A stretch of 64,000 nucleotides of DNA from the NCBI RefSeq assembly GCF_003993775.1, contig NZ_RJRZ01000008.1:62001-126000 (forward strand), written 5' to 3'. Source of the DNA: Frigidibacter oleivorans (GTDB lineage Bacteria; Pseudomonadota; Alphaproteobacteria; Rhodobacterales; Rhodobacteraceae). Positions 35,016-45,019 of the stretch are shown piece by piece; position 1 is the first letter of the stretch; every line of letters begins with the position of its first letter. Under the pieces are notes generated by a model. That model did not search any database. It was not told the origin of the DNA and saw only the letters and a list, made by a program, of their open reading frames with translations. Both the position numbers and the translations under genes were made by a program.

Positions 35016-36176
35016 ATGCAGACCATCACCACGACTGCCGAACTCGCACGCTTCTGCGACCTGGCGAAAACCCAAGCCTATGTCACCGTCGACACCGAAT
35101 TCCTGCGCGAACGCACCTACTGGTCCAAGCTCTGCCTGATCCAGATGGCGCTGCCCGGCAAACAGGGCGAGGCGGTGCTGGTCGATCCGATCGCGGGGGG
35201 CGAGGGGCTGTCGCTGGACCCGCTCTACGATCTCTTCCGGCACGAGGGCACGGTGAAGGTGTTCCACGCCGCACGGCAGGATCTGGAAATCTTCTTCGTC
35301 GAGGGCAATGTCTTCCCGGTGCCGCTGTTCGACACCCAGGTGGCGGCAATGGTCTGCGGCTTTGGCGAGCAGGTGGGGTACGAGACGCTGGTGCGCAAGA
35401 TCGCCCGCGAATCCCTCGACAAGACCTCGCGCTTCACCGACTGGTCGCGCCGGCCGCTGTCCGAGGCGCAGAAGCAATATGCGCTGGCCGATGTCACCCA
35501 TCTGCGGGTGATCTACGAATTCCTCGCCAGGGAACTGGCCCGCACCGGCCGCACCGCCTGGGTCGAAGAGGAACTGGGGATCCTGCTGACGCCCGAGACC
35601 TATATCACCCGGCCCGAAGAGGCTTGGGAGCGGGTGAAGACCCGCACCACCTCGGGCCGGTTCCTGGCGATCGTGCGCGAACTGGCGCGGTTCCGCGAGG
35701 AATTCGCGCAGGGCCGCAACATCCCCCGCAGCCGGGTGTTCAAGGATGACGCGCTGCTGGAGCTGGCCTCGACCCGGCCGGCCAATCTGGAGGATCTGGG
35801 CCGGTCGCGGCTGCTGCTGCCCGAGGCCCGCAAGGGCGAGATCGCCGACGGCATCCTTGCCGCGGTGAAGGCGGGGCTCGAGGCGCGGCCCGAGGATCTG
35901 CCCCGGATCAGCGACGAGCGGGACCAGCTGCAGGTGAATTCCGCGCTGGCGGACCTGCTGCGCGTGCTGCTGAAGGCCAAGTCCGAAGAGGCGGGTGTCG
36001 CGGCGAAGCTGATCGCCTCCAGCGCCGATCTGGACGTGATCGCAGCGGGCGGGCGCGACGTCGATGCGCTGCAGGGCTGGCGGCGCGAGGTGTTCGGCGA
36101 GGATGCGCTGCGGCTGTGCAAGGGCGAGGTGGCGCTGTCGGCGCGGGGCGGCGCGGTGCGGGTGATCCCGGCCTGA
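35016..36176 (+). CDS. rnd: Ribonuclease D
   Basis: A 386-residue 3'-5' exonuclease for tRNA and stable RNA trimming. The DEDDy active site is complete: Asp26 and Glu28 in VDTEFL, Asp89 in AARQDLE, Tyr155 and Asp159 in YALADV. A first HRDC domain follows at about 205-285 (FLAIVRELARFREEFAQGRN). The start MQTITTT matches the usual RNase D beginning; an in-frame ATG at 34986 is better spaced from AGGAGGGG (34968-34974) and would add 10 residues, so the true start is open. Confidence 0.95.
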   Translation: MQTITTTAELARFCDLAKTQAYVTVDTEFLRERTYWSKLCLIQMALPGKQGEAVLVDPIAGGEGLSLDPLYDLFRHEGTVKVFHAARQDLEIFFVEGNVFPVPLFDTQVAAMVCGFGEQVGYETLVRKIARESLDKTSRFTDWSRRPLSEAQKQYALADVTHLRVIYEFLARELARTGRTAWVEEELGILLTPETYITRPEEAWERVKTRTTSGRFLAIVRELARFREEFAQGRNIPRSRVFKDDALLELASTRPANLEDLGRSRLLLPEARKGEIADGILAAVKAGLEARPEDLPRISDERDQLQVNSALADLLRVLLKAKSEEAGVAAKLIASSADLDVIAAGGRDVDALQGWRREVFGEDALRLCKGEVALSARGGAVRVIPA

Positions 36177-36211
36177 CCGGCCCGATCACGCGGCCCGCTC
36201 ACCCGGCCCCG

Positions 36212-36700
36212 TCAGCGGCTCGACGTCATCGCGTTCTGCGCGCCCTCGACCACGATCCGCGACACGCCCTCCAGATCGCCGTTCGACAGGAACAGCCCCG
36301 CCGTCAGCTGCCGCGACTGCGGCGTGGACTGGCGCGTGGGCCCGGGCGGCGGCGTCACCACGAAGCGCAGCGTCACCACCCCGTCCACCGGCACGGCGGT
36401 CCCGGCAGCCCCGGCCGTGCGCGGCAGCAGCGTCGCGTCCCACCAGCCCTGCGTCGGCGGGATGCCGGTCGCGGTGACGATCGCGCCGTCGCGGGTGCGG
36501 TTGACGTCCAGCGCGGTGACCTGATCGACCAGCCGCGTGCCGGGGGGCAGGGCGGCCGGATCGGCCGCAACCACCACCGTCCGGCTTTCCGCCCGCCCGA
36601 ACCAGTTGAACGGGTTCACCCGGCTGTCCGCGACCCGACCGCAGGCGGCCAGCGTCAGGCTCGTCGTCAGGGCAAGCGTCAGCGCGCGCGCAAGTCTCAT
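36212..36700 (-). CDS. Conserved lipoprotein of unknown function
   Basis: A 162-residue protein with a signal peptide and lipobox LAAC (Cys20). The mature start has VNPFNWFGR, a motif seen in uncharacterised lipoproteins of Rhodobacteraceae. The rest is predicted mostly strand (TRLVDQVTALDVNRTRDGAIVTATG and WWDATLL), with no catalytic motif visible. It converges on rnd and stands alone. Envelope location is clear; role is not. Confidence 0.75.
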   Translation of the reverse strand: MRLARALTLALTTSLTLAACGRVADSRVNPFNWFGRAESRTVVVAADPAALPPGTRLVDQVTALDVNRTRDGAIVTATGIPPTQGWWDATLLPRTAGAAGTAVPVDGVVTLRFVVTPPPGPTRQSTPQSRQLTAGLFLSNGDLEGVSRIVVEGAQNAMTSSR

Positions 36701-36861
36701 CCGGGGTCCCCCTGTTCCTTGCCCAATGGGTTAGCCGATCGCATCCGGCTTGGAAAGGGACTGTGGCGGCGTCGGTGGCGCCCGGGCGCCGCGGGGGTGG
36801 ACGGGCGCGCCCGGGGACACTAGCTATGGCCCGCGTCCCGTCCGGGACCGGGAGACTGCCC

Positions 36862-37290
36862 ATGGCCACCGCCGCCTTCGAAGACATCGCCGACACCTTC
36901 GCCTTCCTCGACGACTGGGAGGACCGCTATCGCCACGTGATCGAACTCGGCCGCGCGATGCCGCCGCTCGACGAGGCGCTGCGCGTCCCCGCGACCAAGG
37001 TGGGGGGCTGCGCGAGCCAGGTCTGGCTGCTGCCCCGGATCGAGGGCGCGGGGCCGGAGGCACGTTTCGATTTCGAGGGCGAAAGCGACGCGATGATCGT
37101 GCGCGGGCTGATCGCGATCCTGCACGCGCTCTATTCCGGGCTCAGCGTGGCCGAGGTGGGCCGCGTCGACGCGGCCACCGAACTGTCGCGGCTGGGGCTG
37201 GACCGGCACCTGTCCTCGCAGCGGTCGAACGGGTTGCGCGCCATGGTCGAACGCATCCGCCGCCTTGCCGCCGTGGCCGCGGCGGGCTGA
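36862..37290 (+). CDS. sufE: Cysteine desulfuration protein SufE
   Basis: A 142-residue sulfur acceptor that takes persulfide sulfur from SufS for Fe-S cluster assembly. The acceptor Cys50 is in VGGCASQVWL. The core blocks are DWEDRYRHVIELGR and GLIAILHALYSGLS. GGGAGAC is 6 nt before the chosen ATG, which matches the family N-terminus; longer in-frame starts lack support. The other suf genes are not in the window, so it is an isolated copy. Confidence 0.95.
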   Translation: MATAAFEDIADTFAFLDDWEDRYRHVIELGRAMPPLDEALRVPATKVGGCASQVWLLPRIEGAGPEARFDFEGESDAMIVRGLIAILHALYSGLSVAEVGRVDAATELSRLGLDRHLSSQRSNGLRAMVERIRRLAAVAAAG

Positions 37291-37294
37291 TGCC

Positions 37295-37360
37295 CCATCT
37301 TCTGTTCGCAAATATCCCGGGGTGAATGGCCCGGCACGGGCCAGAGGGGCAGCGCCCCTC
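37295..37360 (-). repeat. 3'-end two-hairpin element, copy D
   Basis: Fills the gap between converging sufE and the acylase gene and is oriented with the acylase (7 nt from its stop). Hairpin 1 GAGGGGC/GCCCCTC, hairpin 2 TGGCCC-GTGCC-GGGCCA, then TTCACCCCGGGATATTTG and CAGAAGATGG. Confidence 0.85.
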
Positions 37361-37367
37361 GCTGTCC

Positions 37368-39848
37368 TCACTCCGTCCCGCCCTCCGGTTCCAGCCGGGT
37401 GATGCCGGTCGCCGCCGCCCGCGCCAGCGCGGGGTCGAGCGACATCGGCAGGTATTCGCCCCGCCGCCACAGCTCCGACAGGTCGTCGTACCAGCGCGAC
37501 AGCGGGTGGCCCGACTGGCCGGTGGCGATGATGAAGACCGAGGAATCGGGGTCGGCGAAGTTGTAGACGCCGCGATAGCCGGCGCCGTGGACGTTCAGGA
37601 AGGGCTGCGGCCCGGTGCCCTTCGTCACGCCGCGCATCAGGGTGAAGTCCCCGCCCGAGGTCGATTGCCGGATGTTGACGAACCATTTCAGCACCGGCAC
37701 CTCGCCCAGCACCGTATGGTCATGCGTCGCCTGATGCGCGTCGCCCCACCGCCAGCTTTCGACATTGGACCCGTAGCTTTCCGACAGGAAGACCAGCGCA
37801 TCGTCCAGCGCCAGCCGCGCGATGGTGGTGCAATCCTCGACCGGCGAGGATTGCAGGATGTCGCACCAGCGGCCCGCGCCCTCGACATTGCGGAACACCC
37901 GCTCGATGAACAGCGGGTTCAGATGCGGGAAGCTGTCGGCCAGCGGCCCCAGCTCGTCGCGGATCAGCCGTTCCTGCAGTGCCCGCATCCAGGCGGCATA
38001 GATCAGCGGTTCGGGCAGATGTTCGTTCATCTCGCCGTTCCATTCCGCCAGCAGCGCCAGCGCCCTTTGCCGCCGCCGTTCGGGCGTGCCGTCCGGCGCC
38101 GCCTCGCCGGTGAACCACAGGTCGGCCGCGACCAGCGGCAACAGGCTGCGCGCGGCGGGGCTGGTGGTGTCGAGCTGCGCCGCGATGAAACTTTCGCGGC
38201 TGTGCACCTCGCGTTCCTGCATCAGCCGGGTCCAGCGCTGGATCCGCTGGCTGTCGCCCCAGTCGAAGCTGACATGGTCGGGGAAGGGTCGGTCCACCGT
38301 CTTGTTATTGGTGTTGCCAAGGATGCCGCCCGGCGGATCGACGACCCGCGGATTGGCGGCATAGGGCAGGGTGCCGGTCCACAGGTTCTGCGTCTTCCAG
38401 CCGAGCGCCGGCATCCGGCCCTGCGTCTCGTGCCCGGGGTCGCGGGCGGGCAGGCGGCCCACGGTGACCAGCGCCACGCCATCCTCGTCGGCCAGCGTCA
38501 GGTTCTGCGCCGGGGCCACGAACAGCTCGCCCGCCGCGATTCCCGCCTCGACGCTGCCCGCCTGCATCAGCCGGATCGCCGCGGTCATCGAGGTGTCGCC
38601 CTCGGCCAGGAGCGTCCATTGCAGCGCCGCGACATGGCCGGGCGGCGTGACGCTGCCGATGTCGAAATGGCTGCCGGGCAGGACCGGCCCCTCGGCCGTC
38701 CAGCGCAGGGTCAGCGTCACCGGCGCCGCATCCTTGACCTCGACGATGGCGCGGCGGCTGGTGAAGGCGCGCCAGCCCTGCGCGGTGCGGTATTCGGTGG
38801 GGTCTGCGGGGTTCAGCTCCTCGATCAGCAGGTCCTGATCGTCGGCATAGGCGGTGGTCAGCCCCCAGCCGAGCCGCGCGTTGCGCCCGACCAGCACCGC
38901 GGGCACCCCCGGAAGCGTCCCGCCGATCACCCCGCCCGAGGCGAGCTCCAGCCGCGCCAGATACCAGGTGGAGGGGGCCGAGAAGGACAGGTGCGGGTCG
39001 TTGGCCAGCAGCGAGCCGCCCGCCGCCGCCCGGTCCGGCGCCGCCGCCCAGGCATTGGACGCCCCCCCCAGCCCCGGCGGCGGGAAGGGCGACAGCGGCC
39101 CGGCCGTCTCGAGATCGGCGCGGCGCAGGGCCGCGGCCGTGGCGGGCACGGCGGGCACCAGCGCCGCATAGTCCGGCAGGTCGATCACCCCGGTTCCCGG
39201 CGCCTCGGGCATCAGGTCGCGCGCCCAGTCGGAGGACAGGAGCGACAGGCGCGCGCGCAGCACCTCGTTCTCCAGCTGGCCCGACAGTTGCAGCCCCATC
39301 AGCTTCAGGATCGCGAGCGAATCCGCCGGCTGCCAGTAGGCGATCTCGGGTTCGAACAGGAAGAATTCCGGCGCGCCCCGGCCGCGGCTTTCGGCATTGA
39401 CGATGCGGATCCATTCGTTGACGCCGCGCGCATAGGCCGCCAGCGCCGCCTGCGTGGGGGTGTCCTGCGCCGCCACCGCGCGGCTGGCGAGGCCATAGAG
39501 GTCCAGCCGGCGCAGCAGCTCGTCCACCCGCACGGTGCGCTGGCCGAACAGTTCCGACAGCCGCCCCTGCGCGGTGCGGCGCAGCAAGGTCATCTGCCAC
39601 AGCCGGTCCTGCGCATGGGCATAGCCGAGGCCGAAATACACGTCCTCGTCGCGGGTGCCGAAGATATGGGGCACATTGCCGGTGTCGCGCACGATCTCGA
39701 CCGGGGCGGCGATTCCGGCGACGCGGTGGGTGCCGCTGTAATCGGGCAGGGACCCGGCGGCGAAGGTGTAGACCAGCGTCACCGCCGCCACCACCGCCAG
39801 CAGAAGCCCCGTCACGATGCGCAGGAGCCAGCGGAAGAGGATCGGCAT
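37368..39848 (-). CDS. Penicillin acylase family (Ntn-hydrolase) protein
   Basis: An 826-residue S45-family amidase precursor. An N-terminal membrane/signal segment (about 8-30) is followed by the alpha chain, a spacer, and the autocatalytic Ser264 in GGASNAWA that would become the N-terminus of the beta chain. Beta-chain marks include LLANDPHLSF, LGWGLTTAYADDQDL and NTNNKTV. The family hydrolyses amides such as beta-lactams or acyl-homoserine lactones; which is cleaved here cannot be told. The start MPILFRW is taken over an upstream ATG whose extra residues are Pro/Cys-rich and atypical. Confidence 0.9.
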   Translation of the reverse strand: MPILFRWLLRIVTGLLLAVVAAVTLVYTFAAGSLPDYSGTHRVAGIAAPVEIVRDTGNVPHIFGTRDEDVYFGLGYAHAQDRLWQMTLLRRTAQGRLSELFGQRTVRVDELLRRLDLYGLASRAVAAQDTPTQAALAAYARGVNEWIRIVNAESRGRGAPEFFLFEPEIAYWQPADSLAILKLMGLQLSGQLENEVLRARLSLLSSDWARDLMPEAPGTGVIDLPDYAALVPAVPATAAALRRADLETAGPLSPFPPPGLGGASNAWAAAPDRAAAGGSLLANDPHLSFSAPSTWYLARLELASGGVIGGTLPGVPAVLVGRNARLGWGLTTAYADDQDLLIEELNPADPTEYRTAQGWRAFTSRRAIVEVKDAAPVTLTLRWTAEGPVLPGSHFDIGSVTPPGHVAALQWTLLAEGDTSMTAAIRLMQAGSVEAGIAAGELFVAPAQNLTLADEDGVALVTVGRLPARDPGHETQGRMPALGWKTQNLWTGTLPYAANPRVVDPPGGILGNTNNKTVDRPFPDHVSFDWGDSQRIQRWTRLMQEREVHSRESFIAAQLDTTSPAARSLLPLVAADLWFTGEAAPDGTPERRRQRALALLAEWNGEMNEHLPEPLIYAAWMRALQERLIRDELGPLADSFPHLNPLFIERVFRNVEGAGRWCDILQSSPVEDCTTIARLALDDALVFLSESYGSNVESWRWGDAHQATHDHTVLGEVPVLKWFVNIRQSTSGGDFTLMRGVTKGTGPQPFLNVHGAGYRGVYNFADPDSSVFIIATGQSGHPLSRWYDDLSELWRRGEYLPMSLDPALARAAATGITRLEPEGGTE

Positions 39849-39931
39849 CGCGGGGACCCAAGGTTGACGGCAGGGACAGGGCGCGTAACTAGGACGAAAC
39901 GGCGGGCACCGCAATGGCACAGGAGTGGGCG

Positions 39932-40804
39932 ATGGCGAAGGTGGCGTTTCTTGGCCTCGGGGTGATGGGGTTTCCGATGGCGGGGCATCTGGCCGCGAAG
40001 GGGCATGAGGTCACGGTCTACAACCGCACCGAAGCCAAGGCCGCGGACTGGGTGGCGCGGCATGGCGGGCGCCGGGCGGCCAGCCCCGCCGCCGCGGCCG
40101 AGGGCGCAGAGTTCGTGATGGCCTGCGTCGGCAACGACGACGACCTGCGCGCGATCTGCACCGGCGAGGCCGGCGCCTTCGACGGCATGGCGCCGGGGGC
40201 GATCTTCGTCGATCACACCACGGTATCGGCCCGGGTGACGCGCGACCTGTCGGACATCGCCCGCGGCCTTGGGCTGGGCTTCGTCGACGCGCCGGTCTCG
40301 GGCGGGCAGGCGGGGGCGGAAAACGGCGTGCTGTCGGTGATGTGCGGCGGGTCGGAGCCGGACTATGCCGCGGCCGAGCCGGTGATCGCCGCCTATGCCC
40401 GCATCTGCCGCCGGATGGGCGACAGCGGCGCCGGGCAGATGACCAAGATGGTGAACCAGATCTGCATCGCGGGCCTGGTGCAGGGCCTGTCCGAGGGGCT
40501 GCATTTCGCCGAGAAGGCCGGGCTCGACATCGCCGGGGTGGTCGAGGTGATCAGCCAGGGCGCCGCGGGCAGCTGGCAGATGGCCAACCGTCATCAGGGC
40601 ATGGCCGAGAACCGCTTCGACTATGGCTTCGCGGTGGACTGGATGCGCAAGGATCTGGGCATCTGCCTGGCCACCGCCGACGAGACCGGGGCGAGCCTGC
40701 CCGTCACCGCGCTGGTGGACCAGTTCTACAAGGACATCCAGCGCATGGGCGGCGGTCGCTGGGACACCTCGTCGCTGATCCGCCGCCTGCGCGCCGCGGA
40801 CTAG
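39932..40804 (+). CDS. NAD(P)-dependent oxidoreductase of the 3-hydroxyisobutyrate dehydrogenase family
   Basis: A 290-residue beta-hydroxyacid dehydrogenase. The Rossmann motif is FLGLGVMGFPMAGHL (6-20), the substrate loop APVSGGQAGAENG, and the catalytic Lys is Lys172 in GAGQMTKMVNQ. AGGAG sits 6 nt before the ATG at 39932 and decides against the one at 39914. Candidate substrates are 3-hydroxyisobutyrate, tartronate semialdehyde or succinic-semialdehyde-type acids; sequence alone does not separate them. A repeat copy lies 7 nt after the stop. Confidence 0.9.
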   Translation: MAKVAFLGLGVMGFPMAGHLAAKGHEVTVYNRTEAKAADWVARHGGRRAASPAAAAEGAEFVMACVGNDDDLRAICTGEAGAFDGMAPGAIFVDHTTVSARVTRDLSDIARGLGLGFVDAPVSGGQAGAENGVLSVMCGGSEPDYAAAEPVIAAYARICRRMGDSGAGQMTKMVNQICIAGLVQGLSEGLHFAEKAGLDIAGVVEVISQGAAGSWQMANRHQGMAENRFDYGFAVDWMRKDLGICLATADETGASLPVTALVDQFYKDIQRMGGGRWDTSSLIRRLRAAD

Positions 40805-40811
40805 GGGCGAA

Positions 40812-40875
40812 GGGGGGCGCTGCCCCCCGGCTCGTCCCGAGCCTTCCCCCGGGATATTTCGGAACAGAAGATGGC
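40812..40875 (+). repeat. 3'-end two-hairpin element, copy E
   Basis: Hairpin 1 GGGGGGC/GCCCCCC, hairpin 2 GGCTCG-TCC-CGAGCC, then TTCCCCCGGGATATTTCGG and CAGAAGATGG. It separates the converging dehydrogenase and MoxR genes and is oriented with the former. Confidence 0.85.
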
Positions 40876-40897
40876 GGCCCTGCGGTGCCGGCGGCCC

Positions 40898-41740
<843 letters not shown>

Positions 41741-41924
41741 CAGTGTTTTCCGCCCGCTCGCGCCGAAACTTCGGGCGGAGCGTAGACGGCCCCGCATTTT
41801 GCCGCAAGCGCAGCCGCGGCCTAGTGACAAGATGGCGGGCTTGGGCTATGGGGTGCCCGCAAGGCATGCCGGATGACCGAAGACGACGCCCGTGCAGGTT
41901 CCGGCCGAACTGGAGGACGCCAGG

Positions 41925-42347
41925 ATGAAGGCAGAGGTCTTTCTTCCCGAAGACTACCGCCCGGCCGAAGACGAGCCGTTCATGAACGACCGCCAGCTGG
42001 AATATTTCCGGCGCAAGCTGCTGACCTGGAAGCAGGAACTGCTCGACCAGTCCGCCGAGACGCTGGAAGGCCTGCAGGATTCGGCCCGCAGCGTCCCCGA
42101 CATCGCCGACCGCGCCAGCGAAGAGACCGACCGGGCGCTGGAACTGCGCACCCGCGATCGCCAGCGCAAGCTGGTGTCGAAGATCGACGCCGCGCTGCGG
42201 CGGATCGAGAACGGCGAATACGGCTATTGCGAAGTGACGGGCGAGCCGATCAGCCTGAAGCGCCTCGACGCGCGGCCCATCGCCACCATGACGCTGGAAG
42301 CGCAGGAGCGGCACGAGCGGCGCGAGCGGGTGCATCGCGACGACTGA
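41925..42347 (+). CDS. dksA: RNA polymerase-binding transcription factor DksA (single-Cys type)
   Basis: A 140-residue DksA that binds the RNA polymerase secondary channel and, with (p)ppGpp, tunes rRNA and amino-acid promoters. The coiled-coil with its tip (about 35-105) and the C-terminal finger region are present, but the four zinc Cys of E. coli DksA are reduced to one: GYCEVTGEPI, and ATMTLEAQER where CxxC would be. Similar single-Cys DksA is known in Rhodobacter sphaeroides. GGAGG lies 8 nt before the chosen ATG, which beats an in-frame start at 41892. Confidence 0.95.
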   Translation: MKAEVFLPEDYRPAEDEPFMNDRQLEYFRRKLLTWKQELLDQSAETLEGLQDSARSVPDIADRASEETDRALELRTRDRQRKLVSKIDAALRRIENGEYGYCEVTGEPISLKRLDARPIATMTLEAQERHERRERVHRDD

Positions 42348-42453
42348 TCGCAGGCGGCGGATCAGGGCGGGCGCAGATGCCGCGACAGGATGGAATGACG
42401 GGACAGCGGGGCCGGAAGGCTCCGCTGTCCGCATTTGGGCGGAGGGGCGGCCG

Positions 42454-43647
42454 ATGCTGATCGGACGGCAGGTGACGGTGCTGGGCGCGGGCGTGGCCGG
42501 GCTGGCGGTGGCGCGCGCGCTGGCGCTGCGCGGGGCCGAGGTGACGGTGCTGGAACAGGCGCCCGAGATCGCCGAGGTCGGCGCCGGCCTGCAGATCAGC
42601 CCGAACGGGGCCTGCGTGCTGCGCGCGCTCGGGCTGGGCGAGGCGCTGGCGGCGGCGGGCCAGCGGGCCGAGGCGATCGAGCTGTGGGACGGGCCGGGGG
42701 CGGAACGGGTGCTGCGGATGGATCTGGCGCGGCTGCGGCCGGGGCAGGACTGGCGCTTCGTCCACCGGGCGGACCTGATCGACCTGCTGGCGGCGGGCGC
42801 GCGCGAGGCCGGGGTGCGCCTGCGCCTGTTGCAGAAGGTCGAGCGGGTGACGCTGGGCCCGCACCGGCCCCGCGTGCTGACCGCGCAGGGGGCCGAGATC
42901 GAGGCCGACCTGCTGATCGGCGCCGACGGGCTGCATTCGAAGCTGCGCGAGGCGCTGAACGGCACGGTCGCACCCTTCTTCACCCATCACGCCGCCTGGC
43001 GCGCGACGATCCCGGCCGAGCCGGGCCTTCCGCCGGTGGCGCGGGTCTATATGGGGCCGGGGCGGCATCTGGTGACCTATCCGCTGCGCGGCGGAACCTT
43101 GCGCAACATTGTCGCGGTCGAGGAACGGCACCGCTGGGTCGAGGAAAGCTGGTCGCTGACCGATGATCCGATCGCGCTGCGGATGGCCTTTGCCCGGTTC
43201 GCGCCCGAGGTGCGGGGCTGGCTCGACCGGGTCGAGGCGCCGGCGCTGTGGGGGCTGTTCCGTCATCCTGTGGCGCAGCACTGGCAGGCCTCGGGCTCCG
43301 AAGGCGGGCCCACGGGCTGGGGCGCGGCGATCCTGGGCGATGCGGCGCATCCGACGCTGCCCTTCCTCGCGCAGGGCGCGGTGATGGCGCTGGAGGATGC
43401 CTGGGTGCTGTGCGGCGCGCTGGCCGAGGAGCCGGATCTCGCCGCGGCGCTGGCCCGTTACGAGGTGCTGCGGCGGCCGCGCGCGACGCGGGTGGTCGAG
43501 GCGGCCAATGCCAATGCGCGCAACTATCACCTGTCGGGCCTGCCGCGCGCGGTGGGGCATGTGGCGATGCGGCTGGCCGGGCGGCTGGCGCCGGGCCGGG
43601 TGATGGACCGGTTCGACTGGCTTTACGGGTTCGACGTGACGGCCTGA
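42454..43647 (+). CDS. FAD-dependent monooxygenase (salicylate hydroxylase/UbiH-like)
   Basis: A 397-residue group A flavoprotein hydroxylase. The FAD-binding GAGVAGLAVARAL is at 11-23, the central DLLIGADGLHSKLR holds the DG motif, and GDAAHPTLPFLAQGAVMALED binds the FAD ribityl chain. The N-terminal VGAGLQISPNG resembles salicylate/3-hydroxybenzoate hydroxylases. GGAGGGG precedes the ATG. No aromatic-degradation genes lie nearby, so the substrate is open; a role in a housekeeping aromatic or quinone step is also possible. It converges on the nudix gene: its last 25 bases overlap that gene's 3' end. Confidence 0.9.
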   Translation: MLIGRQVTVLGAGVAGLAVARALALRGAEVTVLEQAPEIAEVGAGLQISPNGACVLRALGLGEALAAAGQRAEAIELWDGPGAERVLRMDLARLRPGQDWRFVHRADLIDLLAAGAREAGVRLRLLQKVERVTLGPHRPRVLTAQGAEIEADLLIGADGLHSKLREALNGTVAPFFTHHAAWRATIPAEPGLPPVARVYMGPGRHLVTYPLRGGTLRNIVAVEERHRWVEESWSLTDDPIALRMAFARFAPEVRGWLDRVEAPALWGLFRHPVAQHWQASGSEGGPTGWGAAILGDAAHPTLPFLAQGAVMALEDAWVLCGALAEEPDLAAALARYEVLRRPRATRVVEAANANARNYHLSGLPRAVGHVAMRLAGRLAPGRVMDRFDWLYGFDVTA

Positions 43648-44243
43648 CCGCCGATCCGCCCCTGCAGCGCCAGCAGCCCGATCACCGCGAGCGTCAGGTT
43701 GTCGCGGATGCGGCCCGCCGCCACCAGCGCCCGCACCTCATCGAGCGTGAAGCGGCCGGTCACCATGTCGGCCTCGGTCGCGTCGCGCGCGGCGCTGGCC
43801 TCGGTCAGGCCGGTGGCGAGGAAGCAATGCACCTCTTGGCAGGCAAAGCCATAGGCCTCCCACAGGGCGCCGACGGGCTCCAGCCGCGCGGCGGCAAGGC
43901 CCGCTTCCTCGGCCAGTTCCGCCCGGGCCGAGGCGGCCGGATCGTCGCCATGCGCCGGGCTGCGCGATCCCTGCGGCAATTCCCAGTACCGGCCGCCGAC
44001 GGTGTAGCGGAACTGCTCGACCAGCGTCACCGTGCCGTCGTCATGCAGCGGCAGGACGGCGACCGAGCCTGTCCTGTCCACCACGCCATAGATGCCCTCA
44101 TGCCCGTCGGCGAAGCGGACGCGATCCTCGCGCACCTTCAGCCAGGGGTTTTCATAGACGGTGCGGCCGTCCAGCCGCTCGATGCGGCCCTCGCCGCCGG
44201 GCGTTCCCCGATGCGTCGCGCCGCCCGCCATATGGTCCCTCAT
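43623..44243 (-). CDS. NUDIX hydrolase
   Basis: A 206-residue Nudix-fold hydrolase. The N-terminal YENPWLKVREDRVRF and FRYTVGGRYWELPQGS stretches and the partial Nudix box ARAELAEEAGL point to the ADP-ribose pyrophosphatase-like group. The box is non-standard: the usual Arg is Ala, the first Glu is Asp, and two extra residues follow the Gly. The start ATG overlaps the xthA stop as ATGA. A 25-bp tail overlaps the converging monooxygenase gene. Substrate unknown. Confidence 0.87.
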   Translation of the reverse strand: MRDHMAGGATHRGTPGGEGRIERLDGRTVYENPWLKVREDRVRFADGHEGIYGVVDRTGSVAVLPLHDDGTVTLVEQFRYTVGGRYWELPQGSRSPAHGDDPAASARAELAEEAGLAAARLEPVGALWEAYGFACQEVHCFLATGLTEASAARDATEADMVTGRFTLDEVRALVAAGRIRDNLTLAVIGLLALQGRIGGQAVTSNP

Positions 44244-45019
44244 GCGTCCAACTCGATCCAGACCGGCACATGGTCCGAGGGCTTGTCGCGGCCGCGGACC
44301 TCCTTGTCGATGCCGGCGGCCAGCAGCAGGTCGGCCGCCTGCGGGGTCAGCAGCAGGTGGTCGATGCGGATGCCGTTGTTCCGCTCCCACGCGCCGGCCT
44401 GATAGTCCCAGAAAGAATAATGGCCGGGGCGCGGCTCGCGGGCGCGGAAGGCGTCGGTCAGCCCGAGGTTCAGCATCCGGCGAAAGGCGGCGCGGGTGTC
44501 GGGCAGGAACAGCGCGTCGGTCAGCCAGGCATCGGGCTTCGCCGCATCCTCGCGCTGCGGGATCACGTTGTAGTCGCCGGCGAAGACCGCCGCCTCCTCG
44601 CCCGCCAGCACGGCGCGCACCCGGGCCTCCATCCGCGCCATCCAGGCCAGCTTGTAGTCGTATTTCGGCCCCGGCGCCGGATTGCCGTTGGGCAGGTAGA
44701 GCCCGCAGATCCTGAGCGCCCGGTCGCCCGTCACCACCGCCTCGATCCAGCGGGCCTGTTCGTCGCTCTCGTCGCCGGGCAGGCCGCGGCGGATATCCTC
44801 CATCGGCAGCCGCGACAGGATCGCCACGCCGTTGAAGCCCTTCTGGCCATGCGTCTCGACCCGGTAGCCCATGTCCTCGAACACGGCGCGGGGGAAGGCC
44901 TCGTCCACCGACTTGATTTCCTGCAGCAGCACCACCTCGGGCTGCGCCTCGGACAGCCAGGCGGGCAGGGCCTCGGCCCGGGCCTTGATGCCGTTGATGT
45001 TGAAGGTGGCGATCTTCAT
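44240..45019 (-). CDS. xthA: Exodeoxyribonuclease III
   Basis: A 259-residue exonuclease III/AP endonuclease for base-excision repair. The catalytic landmarks are complete: Asn7 in FNINGIK, Glu in LLQEIKS, the GLYLPNGN loop, GDYNVIP, RIDHLLLT, and the terminal SDHVPVW. It is coupled to the Nudix hydrolase gene downstream (ATGA). The start MKIATFN is the family start; upstream in-frame residues are Arg/Pro-rich and not homologous. Confidence 0.96.
   Translation of the reverse strand: MKIATFNINGIKARAEALPAWLSEAQPEVVLLQEIKSVDEAFPRAVFEDMGYRVETHGQKGFNGVAILSRLPMEDIRRGLPGDESDEQARWIEAVVTGDRALRICGLYLPNGNPAPGPKYDYKLAWMARMEARVRAVLAGEEAAVFAGDYNVIPQREDAAKPDAWLTDALFLPDTRAAFRRMLNLGLTDAFRAREPRPGHYSFWDYQAGAWERNNGIRIDHLLLTPQAADLLLAAGIDKEVRGRDKPSDHVPVWIELDA

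Noticed and set aside
30989-35032. A 1,347-codon open frame antisense to the RND efflux genes, and many other long antisense frames (for example 14407-15978 and 26204-28726)
   Set aside because: High third-position GC makes the opposite strand open. Their translations are Arg/His/Gln/Gly-rich without domains, and the sense genes have clear motifs.
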